Under the pieces are notes generated by a model, which worked only from the letters and a program-made list of their open reading frames with translations, ran no database searches and was not told where the DNA came from. DNA of 14,523 nucleotides from Oscillospiraceae bacterium (GTDB lineage: Bacteria > Bacillota > Clostridia > Oscillospirales > Ruminococcaceae). The DNA is taken from contig JARBTU010000014.1 in the NCBI GenBank assembly GCA_029240015.1, positions 1-14,523 of the forward strand, written 5' to 3'. Each line of letters starts with the position of its first letter. Position 1 is the first letter of the stretch. The position numbers and the translations under genes are program-made. Positions 6,728 to 13,505 of the stretch are shown here, in pieces.

Positions 6728-7522
6728 TTAAACACTCTCCTTTATCGAAAACTTGGTTCCGACCTGCGTCCCATCCATCAAGTCATATAAAATATCATCG
6801 TTTGAACCATTCGCAATCACTACTTGAATTCCCGCGCTCGTTGCAATCTCTGCCGCTTGTATTTTGGTTATCATGCCGCCTGTTCCAAACGAGCTTCCTT
6901 TATCCCCTGCCAGCGCTTTGATGTTATCATCGATAACATCCACTGTATGTATGATTTTTGCATCTTCGTTGTTGCGTGGATCTTTGTCGTACAGTCCGTC
7001 AATATCTGAAAGAATAATGAGTGCATCCGCTTTCACGATGCTTGCAACAATCGCGGATAAAGTATCATTGTCACCGAATTCAATCTCCTCAACCGAAACG
7101 GTATCGTTTTCATTCACAATGGGGATGGCCCCCAACTCCAAAAGTTTTTCAAAAGAGTTTTGTACATTGAGCTTTCTATTTTCATTCTCAATGATGTCTC
7201 TTGTCAATGACACCTGTGCCACAGTGTGGTTATATTCCGAAAATATCTTGTCGTATACATACATCAGTTCACATTGCCCAATCGCCGCGCAAGCTTGTTT
7301 GGAAGGCGTATCTACGGGCTTATGTTTGAGCCCCAGCTTCCCGACCCCTACTCCAATCGCACCCGAAGTAACCAGTATGATTTCTTTCCCTGCGTTTTTG
7401 ATATCCGCAAGAACCTTTACAAATTTCTCGATACGTCTTATATTCAGCATCCCTGTTGAATGTGTAAGCGTTGAAGTTCCCACCTTCACAACGATTCTCT
7501 TTTTGTCCTGAAAACTATCCAA
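6728..7522 (-). CDS. proB: Glutamate 5-kinase, short form without PUA domain
   Basis: This enzyme phosphorylates glutamate and is normally the proline-inhibited first step of proline synthesis. The amino-acid kinase fold fills the whole 264-residue protein: KVGTSTLT at 13-20, VTSGAIGVG at 51-59, SDIDGLYDKDPR at 172-183 and GTGGMITKIQAA at 213-224. The RNA-binding-like PUA domain of the long enzymes (about 365 residues) is absent, as in many Clostridia. I chose the TTG at 7522 because AGAGGAAG stands 8 bases before it and the kinase strand follows directly. An ATG at 7579 would add 19 residues but has no ribosome binding site and lies in the leader. The gene is first in its block, behind the promoter at 7621-7649. 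Confidence 0.95.
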   Translation of the reverse strand: MDSFQDKKRIVVKVGTSTLTHSTGMLNIRRIEKFVKVLADIKNAGKEIILVTSGAIGVGVGKLGLKHKPVDTPSKQACAAIGQCELMYVYDKIFSEYNHTVAQVSLTRDIIENENRKLNVQNSFEKLLELGAIPIVNENDTVSVEEIEFGDNDTLSAIVASIVKADALIILSDIDGLYDKDPRNNEDAKIIHTVDVIDDNIKALAGDKGSSFGTGGMITKIQAAEIATSAGIQVVIANGSNDDILYDLMDGTQVGTKFSIKESV

Positions 7523-7620
7523 AATCTGCACTTCCTCTATTCTATATAATGCTGTTTCACTGCATTTATGATATTTCATGCTAAGTTTGAGTTCAAAAAA
7601 ATTTTATAATCTTACTAATC

Positions 7621-7649
7621 AGTTTAAATTATTTGACCTGAACAGTCAA
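7621..7649 (-). promoter_or_regulatory. Promoter of the proBA block
   Basis: TTGACT (complement of 7644-7649), a 17-base spacer and TAAACT (complement of 7621-7626) form a good SigA-type promoter. Transcription would start near 7614, about 92 bases before the chosen TTG start. The -35 lies in a short inverted repeat, TTGAC-7-GTCAA, which could be an operator or chance. Confidence 0.7.
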
Positions 7650-7692
7650 TACCCTTTTGGCTTACAGCTCTATAAATAAAATCAACATACGT

Positions 7693-8550
7693 TCATATAT
7701 TTTTGTCAATTATTTGTGTTTTTTCTATTTGCTCTTGCATTTTTGCATCATCAATGTATTTTTTAGCATAAATGGATGCAGACGACAAAACATAGGATGC
7801 AACAAAAATAACAGGAAGCACGAGTAAACAAAGCAAATACCAAATAACAAAAGAAAAGCACAGTTTAAAAATCTCCGCTTTGTTTTGTTTCATGGCGACA
7901 ACCGAAGTCTTAATGATTTTATGGATCTTTTGGCCGGGGTCTTCTATAAAAAGATAGTCCGCCAAGAAATATCTCAGTGAAACATAAAACAGAATCAGTC
8001 CGCAAACTAAAATAAGTCCCAGCATTAACAGCGTTAAAAATAATATTGTTGCATCAAAGTATCCGCCGTTAGAATCAAACGCAAATCTTACTGCCATAAA
8101 AGACAGGATTGCAGGAACATTAATTGCTATTGCCCAAAAAAATAATCTGATAAAAATATTAATCTTGAAGTATATCGTTTTAAGAAATAGTTTGGGTGAA
8201 AAAAATTTAAAAATCGTGCAGACTTTTGCTTGGTCGCCTTGGATGATATCATAAAAAAACTTAATGATCCCAACAAAAAACGGAGACATAATCAAAAACC
8301 AAGCCACTTGCACCCCCCATGTTATTGCAAGCATTTGGGGAGAGGTATTGATGATATCATCCAAAAAATCATTTGGAGTTCTGTTGATGTCCAAAAACGT
8401 CTTAATTCCCGTCAGTTGAAACAAAAAATATTCAAGCAAATGAAATCCTATAAAGACGGCAGCAAGGATGATCCAAACAGCAATCAGTTCCCCTCCGTTC
8501 CCTTTTAGGAACTTTTTTGCGCTTATCTTAATTTCTTTCCTCAAACTCAT
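7693..8550 (-). CDS. Polytopic membrane protein, DUF975-like
   Basis: This 285-residue integral membrane protein has about five hydrophobic segments, at roughly 21-44, 74-97, 129-155, 166-192 and 227-255. The part from RYFLADYLFIEDPG (193-206) through KTSVVAMKQNKAEIFKLCFSFVIWYLL (214-240) resembles the conserved C-terminal half of DUF975 proteins, a widespread Firmicutes family without a known biochemical role. It ends in a charged cytoplasmic-looking tail with a short possible coiled coil (262-281). The ATG has GTGAGG upstream and lies 20 bases after the cobO stop, so it is probably the last gene of that block. No clear terminator follows, and transcription may continue into proBA. Confidence 0.75.
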   Translation of the reverse strand: MSLRKEIKISAKKFLKGNGGELIAVWIILAAVFIGFHLLEYFLFQLTGIKTFLDINRTPNDFLDDIINTSPQMLAITWGVQVAWFLIMSPFFVGIIKFFYDIIQGDQAKVCTIFKFFSPKLFLKTIYFKINIFIRLFFWAIAINVPAILSFMAVRFAFDSNGGYFDATILFLTLLMLGLILVCGLILFYVSLRYFLADYLFIEDPGQKIHKIIKTSVVAMKQNKAEIFKLCFSFVIWYLLCLLVLPVIFVASYVLSSASIYAKKYIDDAKMQEQIEKTQIIDKNI

Positions 8551-8570
8551 AAAAAAGCCTCACAATATTA

Positions 8571-9098
8571 TTAATATTCTATGCCCAATCGTGCTGTGAC
8601 CCCTTTTTCAAAAGGATGTTTTTTATTCGTTATCTCGGAAAAATAATCTGCTTTTTCACATAACTTTTCTGACGGGTTCCTTCCTGTCAGAATAAATTCA
8701 CAATGTATCGGCTTATGGGCAATCAAATCAAAAACTTGTTGTTCATCAATCAGTTTTAAATTGATTGCATCAAGGATTTCGTCCAAAATGACCATGTCAT
8801 ATTCACCGCTCAAAACAGACTCCTTGGCAAGAGCAAAACATTTTTCATGGCTTTTTATACATTCATCCATTTCAGCCTCAGTCATATTAAGTACAAATTT
8901 TTTCACTTCATCTGTTCTGACATATTTGATACCGAGCTCCTTAAGAGAAGAGAGTTCACTTGTGTTCTGTCCTTTTAAGAACTGAAAAACAATAACGCGA
9001 AATCCTGCTCCATAAGCTCTCATTGCGCTCCCCAATGCAGATGTTGTTTTTCCTTTTCCATCTCCTGCAATAATATGAACCAGCCCAGAGTGTTTCAA
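8571..9098 (-). CDS. cobO: Corrinoid (cob(I)alamin) adenosyltransferase, CobO/BtuR type
   Basis: This 175-residue ATP-dependent enzyme transfers the adenosyl group to cob(I)alamin or related corrinoids to make coenzyme B12 forms. Residues 12-19 form the P-loop GDGKGKTT, VILDE at 103-107 is the Walker-B-like strand, LTGRNP lies at 137-142, and the C-terminus KHPFEKGVTARLGIEY (160-175) is characteristic of the family. Length is a little under the typical 180-200. The start is TTG, 2 bases after the stop of the phosphatase gene, with GGGGAA 5 bases upstream; no ATG fits the conserved N-terminus. Stop and start arrangement implies translational coupling. No cobalamin riboswitch is visible upstream of the block. 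Confidence 0.93.
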   Translation of the reverse strand: MKHSGLVHIIAGDGKGKTTSALGSAMRAYGAGFRVIVFQFLKGQNTSELSSLKELGIKYVRTDEVKKFVLNMTEAEMDECIKSHEKCFALAKESVLSGEYDMVILDEILDAINLKLIDEQQVFDLIAHKPIHCEFILTGRNPSEKLCEKADYFSEITNKKHPFEKGVTARLGIEY

Positions 9099-9100
9099 AA

Positions 9101-9781
9101 CTATTCCCCACTTTCACTATCAAATACCTCAATAAGATTATAACCTTTTGTCTGGGATATATCCGCACTTCCGTAAGGAAGCGTATCCATAACTTCAAAT
9201 ACCCGTCCGCTTCCCCAAAGATAAGAGGACGTCACGACAGTATAGCCTTTTCCGTTCCCCACCGTCCAGTCAAGCGGACTCCTTTTAGGAAGTCCCAACA
9301 AGGTTAAAAGGTTCATGATGACACCGCCGTGCGTGATTAATGCCGCAGAGGTAATCCCTTTGGACATCATGTCTTTTAACACTTCCTCAAACGCCTGTTC
9401 AATACGAGCGTCAAAGTCTTGCTTGAGCTCTCCGCCCTGCGGTGCCTTGGTCATTCCGCTTTCTATCCAAACTTTAAATCGTTCATCATTTTTTAGTTCA
9501 TTCATCGGTTTGTCTTCAAAATCTCCAAAATCATATTCCCGCATTCCGTTAATCGGAATCGTCAGAACATCCGGGTATAGAACTTCCGCCGTCTGAAGGC
9601 ATCTTTTCAAAGGACTTGAATATACAATCTGGGCAAAAGGGTATTCAAAGTCCACTGAAAGCTCTTGAAGCTCTTTAATTCCTTGTTCGCAAAGGTCAAT
9701 ATCGGTACTGCCGATATACTTTGCATCCAAATTTCCCTGCGTGATCCCATGACGGATCAGATGAATTTTATAGTTCTTCAG
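9101..9781 (-). CDS. Histidine phosphatase (phosphoglycerate-mutase-like), probable CTG start
   Basis: This 226-residue protein belongs to the branch-1 histidine phosphatases. Catalytic residues are in place: RHG at 10-12 (phospho-accepting His11), Arg60 in SSPLKRC, Glu82 in REYDFGDF and His151 in THGG. The RHG motif lies upstream of every ATG, GTG or TTG in frame, and an in-frame TAA closes the frame a few codons above. The CTG at 9781 has a perfect AAGGAG 8 bases upstream and is the best start; an ATT just before it is the alternative. Starting at the TTG at 9730 would remove the catalytic centre. The gene is coupled to cobO, so it may be an alpha-ribazole-phosphate phosphatase (CobC-like) in cobamide assembly, but sequence alone does not separate this from other phosphatases of the family. 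Confidence 0.85.
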   Translation of the reverse strand: MKNYKIHLIRHGITQGNLDAKYIGSTDIDLCEQGIKELQELSVDFEYPFAQIVYSSPLKRCLQTAEVLYPDVLTIPINGMREYDFGDFEDKPMNELKNDERFKVWIESGMTKAPQGGELKQDFDARIEQAFEEVLKDMMSKGITSAALITHGGVIMNLLTLLGLPKRSPLDWTVGNGKGYTVVTSSYLWGSGRVFEVMDTLPYGSADISQTKGYNLIEVFDSESGE

Positions 9782-9787
9782 AATAAT

Positions 9788-9795
9788 CTCTCCTT
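9788..9795 (-). promoter_or_regulatory. Ribosome binding site that fixes the CTG start
   Basis: The minus strand reads AAGGAGAG here, followed by ATTATT and then CTG at 9781. This near-perfect Shine-Dalgarno sequence serves no ATG/GTG/TTG start at proper distance, which supports initiation at CTG (or at the adjacent ATT). Confidence 0.75.
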
Positions 9796-9844
9796 TTTAT
9801 TTCTTCTTTTTTATTTTTGAGACTTTATTTTTATAAAATGTTAG

Positions 9845-9976
9845 CATACATACTGTATGAAATAAATTGTTAACATACCATATCTATTATGTTAAGGCAT
9901 TTTATACAAATATTAGGAAGGAATTTTTCGACATACTTCTTCATTTTTATTAAAAACCCACTTTACAAATGGTATG
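9845..9976. repeat. Six CATAC/GTATG motifs in the divergent spacer
   Basis: The pentamer CATAC or its complement occurs at 9845, 9849, 9855, 9874, 9932 and 9972. Two form the palindrome CATACTGTATG (9849-9859), and the last lies between -35 and -10 of the promoter of the XRE gene. This density is far above the fraction of one copy expected by chance in about 130 bases. The pattern suggests operator half-sites, most simply for the XRE-type regulator encoded next to it. Confidence 0.5.
9870..9895. promoter_or_regulatory. Operator-like inverted repeat in the divergent spacer
   Basis: TTAACATA (9870-9877) and TATGTTAA (9888-9895) are perfect 8-bp arms with a 10-base spacer. The 18-base centre-to-centre distance between half-sites is compatible with a dimeric regulator. 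One arm contains a CATAC copy. Confidence 0.45.
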
Positions 9977-9990
9977 TGATATAATATAAT
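9962..9990 (+). promoter_or_regulatory. Promoter of the XRE-type regulator gene
   Basis: TTTACA (9962-9967), a 17-base spacer and a perfect TATAAT (9985-9990) give a start near 9997, 28 bases before the gene. A GTATG copy lies in the spacer, so a protein bound there would block RNA polymerase. Confidence 0.75.
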
Positions 9991-10024
9991 TTACTATACG
10001 TTAAGTTGATTTGGAGGGTATTAC

Positions 10025-10711
10025 ATGAACGCCAATTTTCCTCGGGTACTTACATTGTTGCGCAAAGAACAGGGAATCAGTCAAAAAGCAGCAGCAAATG
10101 AACTCGAAATCTCTCAGGCATTGCTTTCACATTATGAAAAAGGCATCAGGGAATGCGGCTTGGACTTTGTGGTTCGTGCTGCGGATTTCTATGGTGTTTC
10201 TTGCGATTACCTTCTTGGACGTTCACCCGACCGAAACGGAGCGACAATCAGCATTGAAGATATCCCCGAACCGGAAGCTTTAGGGAAAGAAAATACTTTT
10301 AAGGGGAGCATCTTGCCCACTCTTAACAAGAAACTGATTTCCAACTCTCTTAATATTATGTTCGATTACCTCCAAAAAAGCAACAATAAAACGCTTATCA
10401 ACGAGGTTTCTTCTTTTTTAATGATGTCAGTTTACAGGATGTTCCGCGTTGTTTTCAGCGCAAACTCCAAAAATCAACAAAACTTCTTTACTATTCCGAA
10501 GCCTCTTGCAAACGCGAAAGCGAACGCGCAGATGGCTCTCAGTGAAGCATGCGCCTATTGTGTTGCAAACGGTGAAAACATCCAAGGACTTGACCCGATT
10601 CAAGATGAAGGACCACTATTGATTACCAGCGAAAAATTATCCTCTGAGTATCCGCTGTTTTCTTCAAGCCTTGTGAATTTGATTCAGAACTGCGAAAACA
10701 GAATGAAATAA
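10025..10711 (+). CDS. XRE-family regulator with an unassigned C-terminal domain
   Basis: Residues 6-66 of this 228-residue protein form a Cro/C1-type helix-turn-helix (ISQKAAANELEISQALLSHYEKGIR at 18-42, ending in CDYLLGRSPDR at 60-70). Residues 70-228 match no family I know. They are predicted soluble and mostly helical, with a central stretch containing FLMMSVYRMFRVVF (about 136-149), and could serve for dimerisation or ligand sensing. The ATG has GGAGGG 5 bases upstream. The gene diverges from the phosphatase-cobO block, sharing a spacer full of CATAC motifs, so it may control itself, that block, or both. It ends at the hairpin at 10757-10799. Confidence 0.85.
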   Translation: MNANFPRVLTLLRKEQGISQKAAANELEISQALLSHYEKGIRECGLDFVVRAADFYGVSCDYLLGRSPDRNGATISIEDIPEPEALGKENTFKGSILPTLNKKLISNSLNIMFDYLQKSNNKTLINEVSSFLMMSVYRMFRVVFSANSKNQQNFFTIPKPLANAKANAQMALSEACAYCVANGENIQGLDPIQDEGPLLITSEKLSSEYPLFSSSLVNLIQNCENRMK

Positions 10712-10756
10712 AATTATTTATAATAGTATCATCTTTTTTACAAAAAATAAAGTTCC

Positions 10757-10799
10757 AATTTTAAAGCGATAAGGAAGAAGCCCTTATCGCTTTAAAATT
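10757..10799 (+). terminator. Terminator of the XRE-type regulator gene
   Basis: A perfect 18-bp stem (10757-10774 with 10782-10799) with a 7-base loop, followed by a T-rich run, lies about 45 bases after the stop codon. Confidence 0.8.
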
Positions 10800-10819
10800 T
10801 TGATTGTTTATACTGACGC

Positions 10820-10856
10820 AAAAAACACTTCTTCCGAAAGGAAAGAAGTGTTTTTT
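10820..10856 (-). terminator. Terminator of gapA, probably active in both directions
   Basis: Arms 10820-10835 and 10840-10856 form a long stem with one bulged base and a GAAA tetraloop. Six A/T pairs at its foot supply a T run on both strands. It starts 16 bases beyond the gapA stop. Confidence 0.85.
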
Positions 10857-10872
10857 AAGAAATCACATTCGA

Positions 10873-11886
10873 TTATTTGTTGTCTACAGAACTCATGTGT
10901 TTAATAAGTTCTAGAACTTTATTGGAATAGCCCCACTCATTGTCATACCATGAAACAAGTTTAACAAATTTGTCGGTTAAAGCAATACCAGCTGTTGCAT
11001 CAAAAATAGATGTTCTTGGATCTGTATAGAAATCTGAAGAAACAACCGCATCTTCTGTGTATCCTAGGATGCCTTTCATTGGACCCTCTGAAGCAGCTTT
11101 TATAACAGAGCAGATTTCATCGTATGATGCTGGTTTAGCAAGGTTAACTGTTAAGTCAACAACTGAAACATCAAGCGTAGGAACACGGAAAGACATACCT
11201 GTAAGTTTTCCGTTTAGCTCAGGAATAACTTTTCCAACTGCTTTTGCAGCACCGGTAGAAGAAGGAATGATGTTGCCTGCTGCTGCACGTCCGCCTCTCC
11301 AGTCTTTTTTAGAAGGACCATCAACTGTTTTTTGTGTAGCAGTTGTAGAGTGAACTGTAGTCATAAGACCATCCGTAATACCGAAGTTATCATTGATTAC
11401 TTTTGCCAAAGGAGCCAAACAGTTGGTTGTGCAAGATGCATTTGAAACCACTGTCATGTCTGTTGTGTATTTATCATTGTTAACGCCCATAACAAACATT
11501 GGAGCGTCTGCGGAAGGTGCAGAAATAACAACTTTTTTAGCGCCTGCTTGAATGTGTGCATTTGCTTTGTCAGTAGTTGTGAAAACACCGGTTGACTCAA
11601 CCACGTAATCAGCGCCGCACTCTCCCCAAGGGATTTCTGTCGGATTCATTTTGTCATATACGTTTACTACTTTTCCGTTTACAACAAATTTTCCGTCTTC
11701 GATTGCAACTGTGCCTTTAAATTGACCATGAATCGTATCGTACTGAGTCATGTAAACCATGTACTCCAAGTCGATAAAAGGATCATTAACGCCTACAACC
11801 TCATAAACATCCGGTTGGCTCATTGCTGCACGGAATACAAGTCTGCCGATTCTGCCAAATCCATTAATACCAATTTTAATTGCCAT
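10873..11886 (-). CDS. gapA: Glyceraldehyde-3-phosphate dehydrogenase (phosphorylating)
   Basis: This 337-residue glycolytic enzyme oxidises glyceraldehyde 3-phosphate to 1,3-bisphosphoglycerate. The N-terminus INGFGRIGRL (7-16) binds NAD, and GVNDPFIDLEYM (32-43) is the type found in the eukaryote-like GapA/GapC clade, with the aspartate after N33 favouring NAD over NADP. The catalytic site SNASCTTNCLAP (148-159) has Cys152, and His179 follows in TTVHSTTA. The C-terminus carries WYDNEWGYSNK. Length is standard. The ATG has AGGAGG about 10 bases upstream. It is a single-gene unit with its own promoter and terminator, as usual for a highly expressed enzyme; no cggR, pgk or tpi adjoins it. Confidence 0.98.
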   Translation of the reverse strand: MAIKIGINGFGRIGRLVFRAAMSQPDVYEVVGVNDPFIDLEYMVYMTQYDTIHGQFKGTVAIEDGKFVVNGKVVNVYDKMNPTEIPWGECGADYVVESTGVFTTTDKANAHIQAGAKKVVISAPSADAPMFVMGVNNDKYTTDMTVVSNASCTTNCLAPLAKVINDNFGITDGLMTTVHSTTATQKTVDGPSKKDWRGGRAAAGNIIPSSTGAAKAVGKVIPELNGKLTGMSFRVPTLDVSVVDLTVNLAKPASYDEICSVIKAASEGPMKGILGYTEDAVVSSDFYTDPRTSIFDATAGIALTDKFVKLVSWYDNEWGYSNKVLELIKHMSSVDNK

Positions 11887-11919
11887 CTTTTATATACCTC
11901 CTGATTAGTTTTCTTTTTT

Positions 11920-11948
11920 ATTTTATACTAAAACTTTTAAATATACAA
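11920..11948 (-). promoter_or_regulatory. Probable gapA promoter
   Basis: TTGTAT (complement of 11943-11948) stands 17 bases before TAAAAT (complement of 11920-11925); an overlapping TATAAA gives a 15-base spacer. The whole spacer 11887-12205 (319 bases) is AT-rich and holds this promoter, a Rex-like site, the promoter of the kinase-like gene and several inverted repeats, with no gene visible. Confidence 0.55.
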
Positions 11949-11952
11949 GTGT

Positions 11953-11970
11953 TTGTTACAAATTTAACGT
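11953..11970. promoter_or_regulatory. Rex-like operator upstream of gapA
   Basis: This 18-base site agrees with the clostridial Rex consensus TTGTTAANNNNTTAACAA, as I remember it, at 11 of 14 defined positions (mismatches at 7, 17 and 18). It lies 4 bases upstream of the predicted gapA -35. Rex senses the NADH/NAD ratio and is known to control gapA in some Firmicutes. In such AT-rich DNA a partial match can be chance. Confidence 0.35.
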
Positions 11971-12052
11971 AAATTTTTGAAATTCTATTTCTATTTAGAA
12001 TTAGCCAATTTGTTGAAAATGAGTACATTTAAATCAAAAACCACAAAAATAC

Positions 12053-12081
12053 TTTACTTTTATATTTTTAGGTTTTATAAT
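12053..12081 (+). promoter_or_regulatory. Promoter of the kinase-like gene
   Basis: TTTACT (12053-12058), 17 bases and a perfect TATAAT (12076-12081) give a start near 12088 and a leader of about 118 bases. Confidence 0.65.
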
Positions 12082-12092
12082 GAAAGGAATGT

Positions 12093-12107
12093 ACTATAAT
12101 TTATAGT
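12093..12107. promoter_or_regulatory. Palindrome at the start of the kinase-like transcript
   Basis: ACTATAA-T-TTATAGT is a perfect 7-bp inverted repeat just downstream of the predicted transcription start, a common operator position. AT-only composition makes chance more likely than for a mixed sequence. Confidence 0.35.
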
Positions 12108-12122
12108 TAAAATATCCAGCTA

Positions 12123-12159
12123 ATTGCCTTAATATTTGTCAATTTTATGGCAATATTAA
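12123..12159 (+). repeat. Two interlocked inverted repeats in the 5' leader
   Basis: ATTGCC/GGCAAT (12123-12128 and 12149-12154) and TTAATATT/AATATTAA (12129-12136 and 12152-12159) share three bases of their right arms, so only one of the two RNA stems can form fully at a time. They lie 47 bases before the ATG. Regulatory meaning is speculative. Confidence 0.3.
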
Positions 12160-12205
12160 TAACTCCGAATAAATTAAAATAAGCGGCGGGAATGAGGTGA
12201 GATAA

Positions 12206-13357
12206 ATGAGCGAATCAACCATTGAAAACATAAAATCCTTATATGGAAATACAGATACAAACGTATTGTGCTGCGACAATTCCTTGAACATTATCTGGAT
12301 AAATAGTTTAGCTGAACAGAATTTCAGTAAGTTTCATGTTGGAGATTCTGTTGCGAACTTATTCAGAATCACTAACTTTGAGGACATTTTAAATAAGATA
12401 TCCCGCAAAGAATCTTTTAACATCAGCATTTTATTTGAAGGTCATACCAACTACTCACTTTTTGCCAATCCAATTATCTTCAACCAAACGGTTGAATTCT
12501 ATCTACTGTTTATTTATGAGCAACAGCCTCTTTCATTCTCGTCTATTATGAAAACAAAATCCAATAATGAAATTGAGAGAATACTGACTGCACTTGCAGG
12601 ACAATACCGTTCCCCCTTATTTTGTGTTTTCAATATGCTTACTCCAATTTCCCATGCTTTGGAAGTGTATGAACAATATGATACGCTTGAGTATGTAAAA
12701 CATATTTCAAAAAGCTGTTATAAAATGATCAAAACCACCGTGAACAATACTGAATATCAACGTTTGTCCAATAATGCATATAAATTTAACTTTAGACGAG
12801 TGAATCTGAACTTATACTTGTCGGATTTATGCAAATCTATACAAATTCTTCTAAGAAGTTCAAAAATAACATTAAATTACGATATTACAGATGACATTAT
12901 CATTTCATTAATCGACACGGACAGCCTTTCTCTTGCTTTAATGAACATTATATCCAATTCTTGTCTTTTCTCCAATCTGGAACCACAGATAAATATCAGT
13001 TTATATAAGCAAAACAATGATTTTATTATTAGTGTTTCTGATAACGGCGTAGGCATCGCTCCACAGCATCTAGATTATGTTTTCGACCCCTATTTTTCTT
13101 ACGACCCAAACGGAAACCCTTTTGCAGGCTCAGGAGTCGGTCTTTGCATTGTTAAGCATGTTATAACAGCCCACAAAGGCTCATATGTATTAAGCAGTGC
13201 TATTAATAAAGGAACAACCATTGTTTTAAAGATTCCAATCATAGATAATGAAGAAAGCGCTAAGCTCCTTGAATCTAATTCTGCAAATTATATTGCAAAT
13301 AAATTTTCACCATTATATATATTTCTTTCAGATTTTACTGACATCTCGGTTTTTTGA
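12206..13357 (+). CDS. Orphan soluble histidine-kinase-like protein lacking the phosphoacceptor histidine
   Basis: This 383-residue protein has a PAS-like N-terminal region (about 15-105), a helical dimerisation region (about 120-187) and a clear HATPase domain (about 197-345). ATPase boxes are intact: Asn247 and Asn251 in LMNIISNS, DNGVG at 279-283, FDPYF at 293-297 and GSGVGL at 308-313. In the dimerisation region RSPL (135-138) corresponds to the usual HELRTPL, but the position of the phospho-accepting histidine is Gly132. No membrane segment is seen and no response regulator gene lies nearby. About 38 residues follow the ATPase domain, ending in a hydrophobic stretch. AGGTGAG precedes the ATG by 4 bases. 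It may be an ATP-binding scaffold or regulator, or a kinase phosphorylated at another residue; a role in sporulation or stress signalling cannot be read from the sequence. Confidence 0.85.
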   Translation: MSESTIENIKSLYGNTDTNVLCCDNSLNIIWINSLAEQNFSKFHVGDSVANLFRITNFEDILNKISRKESFNISILFEGHTNYSLFANPIIFNQTVEFYLLFIYEQQPLSFSSIMKTKSNNEIERILTALAGQYRSPLFCVFNMLTPISHALEVYEQYDTLEYVKHISKSCYKMIKTTVNNTEYQRLSNNAYKFNFRRVNLNLYLSDLCKSIQILLRSSKITLNYDITDDIIISLIDTDSLSLALMNIISNSCLFSNLEPQINISLYKQNNDFIISVSDNGVGIAPQHLDYVFDPYFSYDPNGNPFAGSGVGLCIVKHVITAHKGSYVLSSAINKGTTIVLKIPIIDNEESAKLLESNSANYIANKFSPLYIFLSDFTDISVF

Positions 13358-13377
13358 TGACTGACAGAACAAAAACG

Positions 13378-13403
13378 CATATAGAAGAACTAATTTCTAT
13401 ATG
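13378..13403 (+). terminator. Weak terminator after the kinase-like gene
   Basis: A 9-bp AT-rich stem (13378-13386 with 13395-13403), an 8-base loop and a following TTTATTTATT resemble an intrinsic terminator of modest strength 20 bases after the stop. Confidence 0.5.
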
Positions 13404-13432
13404 TTTATTTATTCCACAAAGTCTCATTATAT

Positions 13433-13461
13433 TTGACAACTTGGTCCGATATATTTATAAT
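13433..13461 (+). promoter_or_regulatory. Fully consensus SigA promoter of trmL
   Basis: TTGACA (13433-13438) and TATAAT (13456-13461) are both perfect and separated by exactly 17 bases. Transcription would start near 13468, 38 bases before trmL. Confidence 0.9.
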
Positions 13462-13505
13462 GAATATGCGTAAATGCTATTCCCTAAGATATTGGAGCTT
13501 ATTAT

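Noticed and set aside
6864..7511. 215-codon open frame on the plus strand
   Set aside because: It lies fully antisense to proB, whose motifs are unmistakable, and its protein is Ser/Thr-rich without any domain, typical of a shadow frame.
6728..7579. ATG at 7579 as the proB start
   Set aside because: No Shine-Dalgarno precedes it and 19 extra residues do not fit the family; the TTG at 7522 has AGAGGAAG upstream.
9782..10024. Cobalamin riboswitch upstream of the cobO block
   Set aside because: No B12-box-like GCCACTG element or suitable helices were seen on the minus strand of this spacer.
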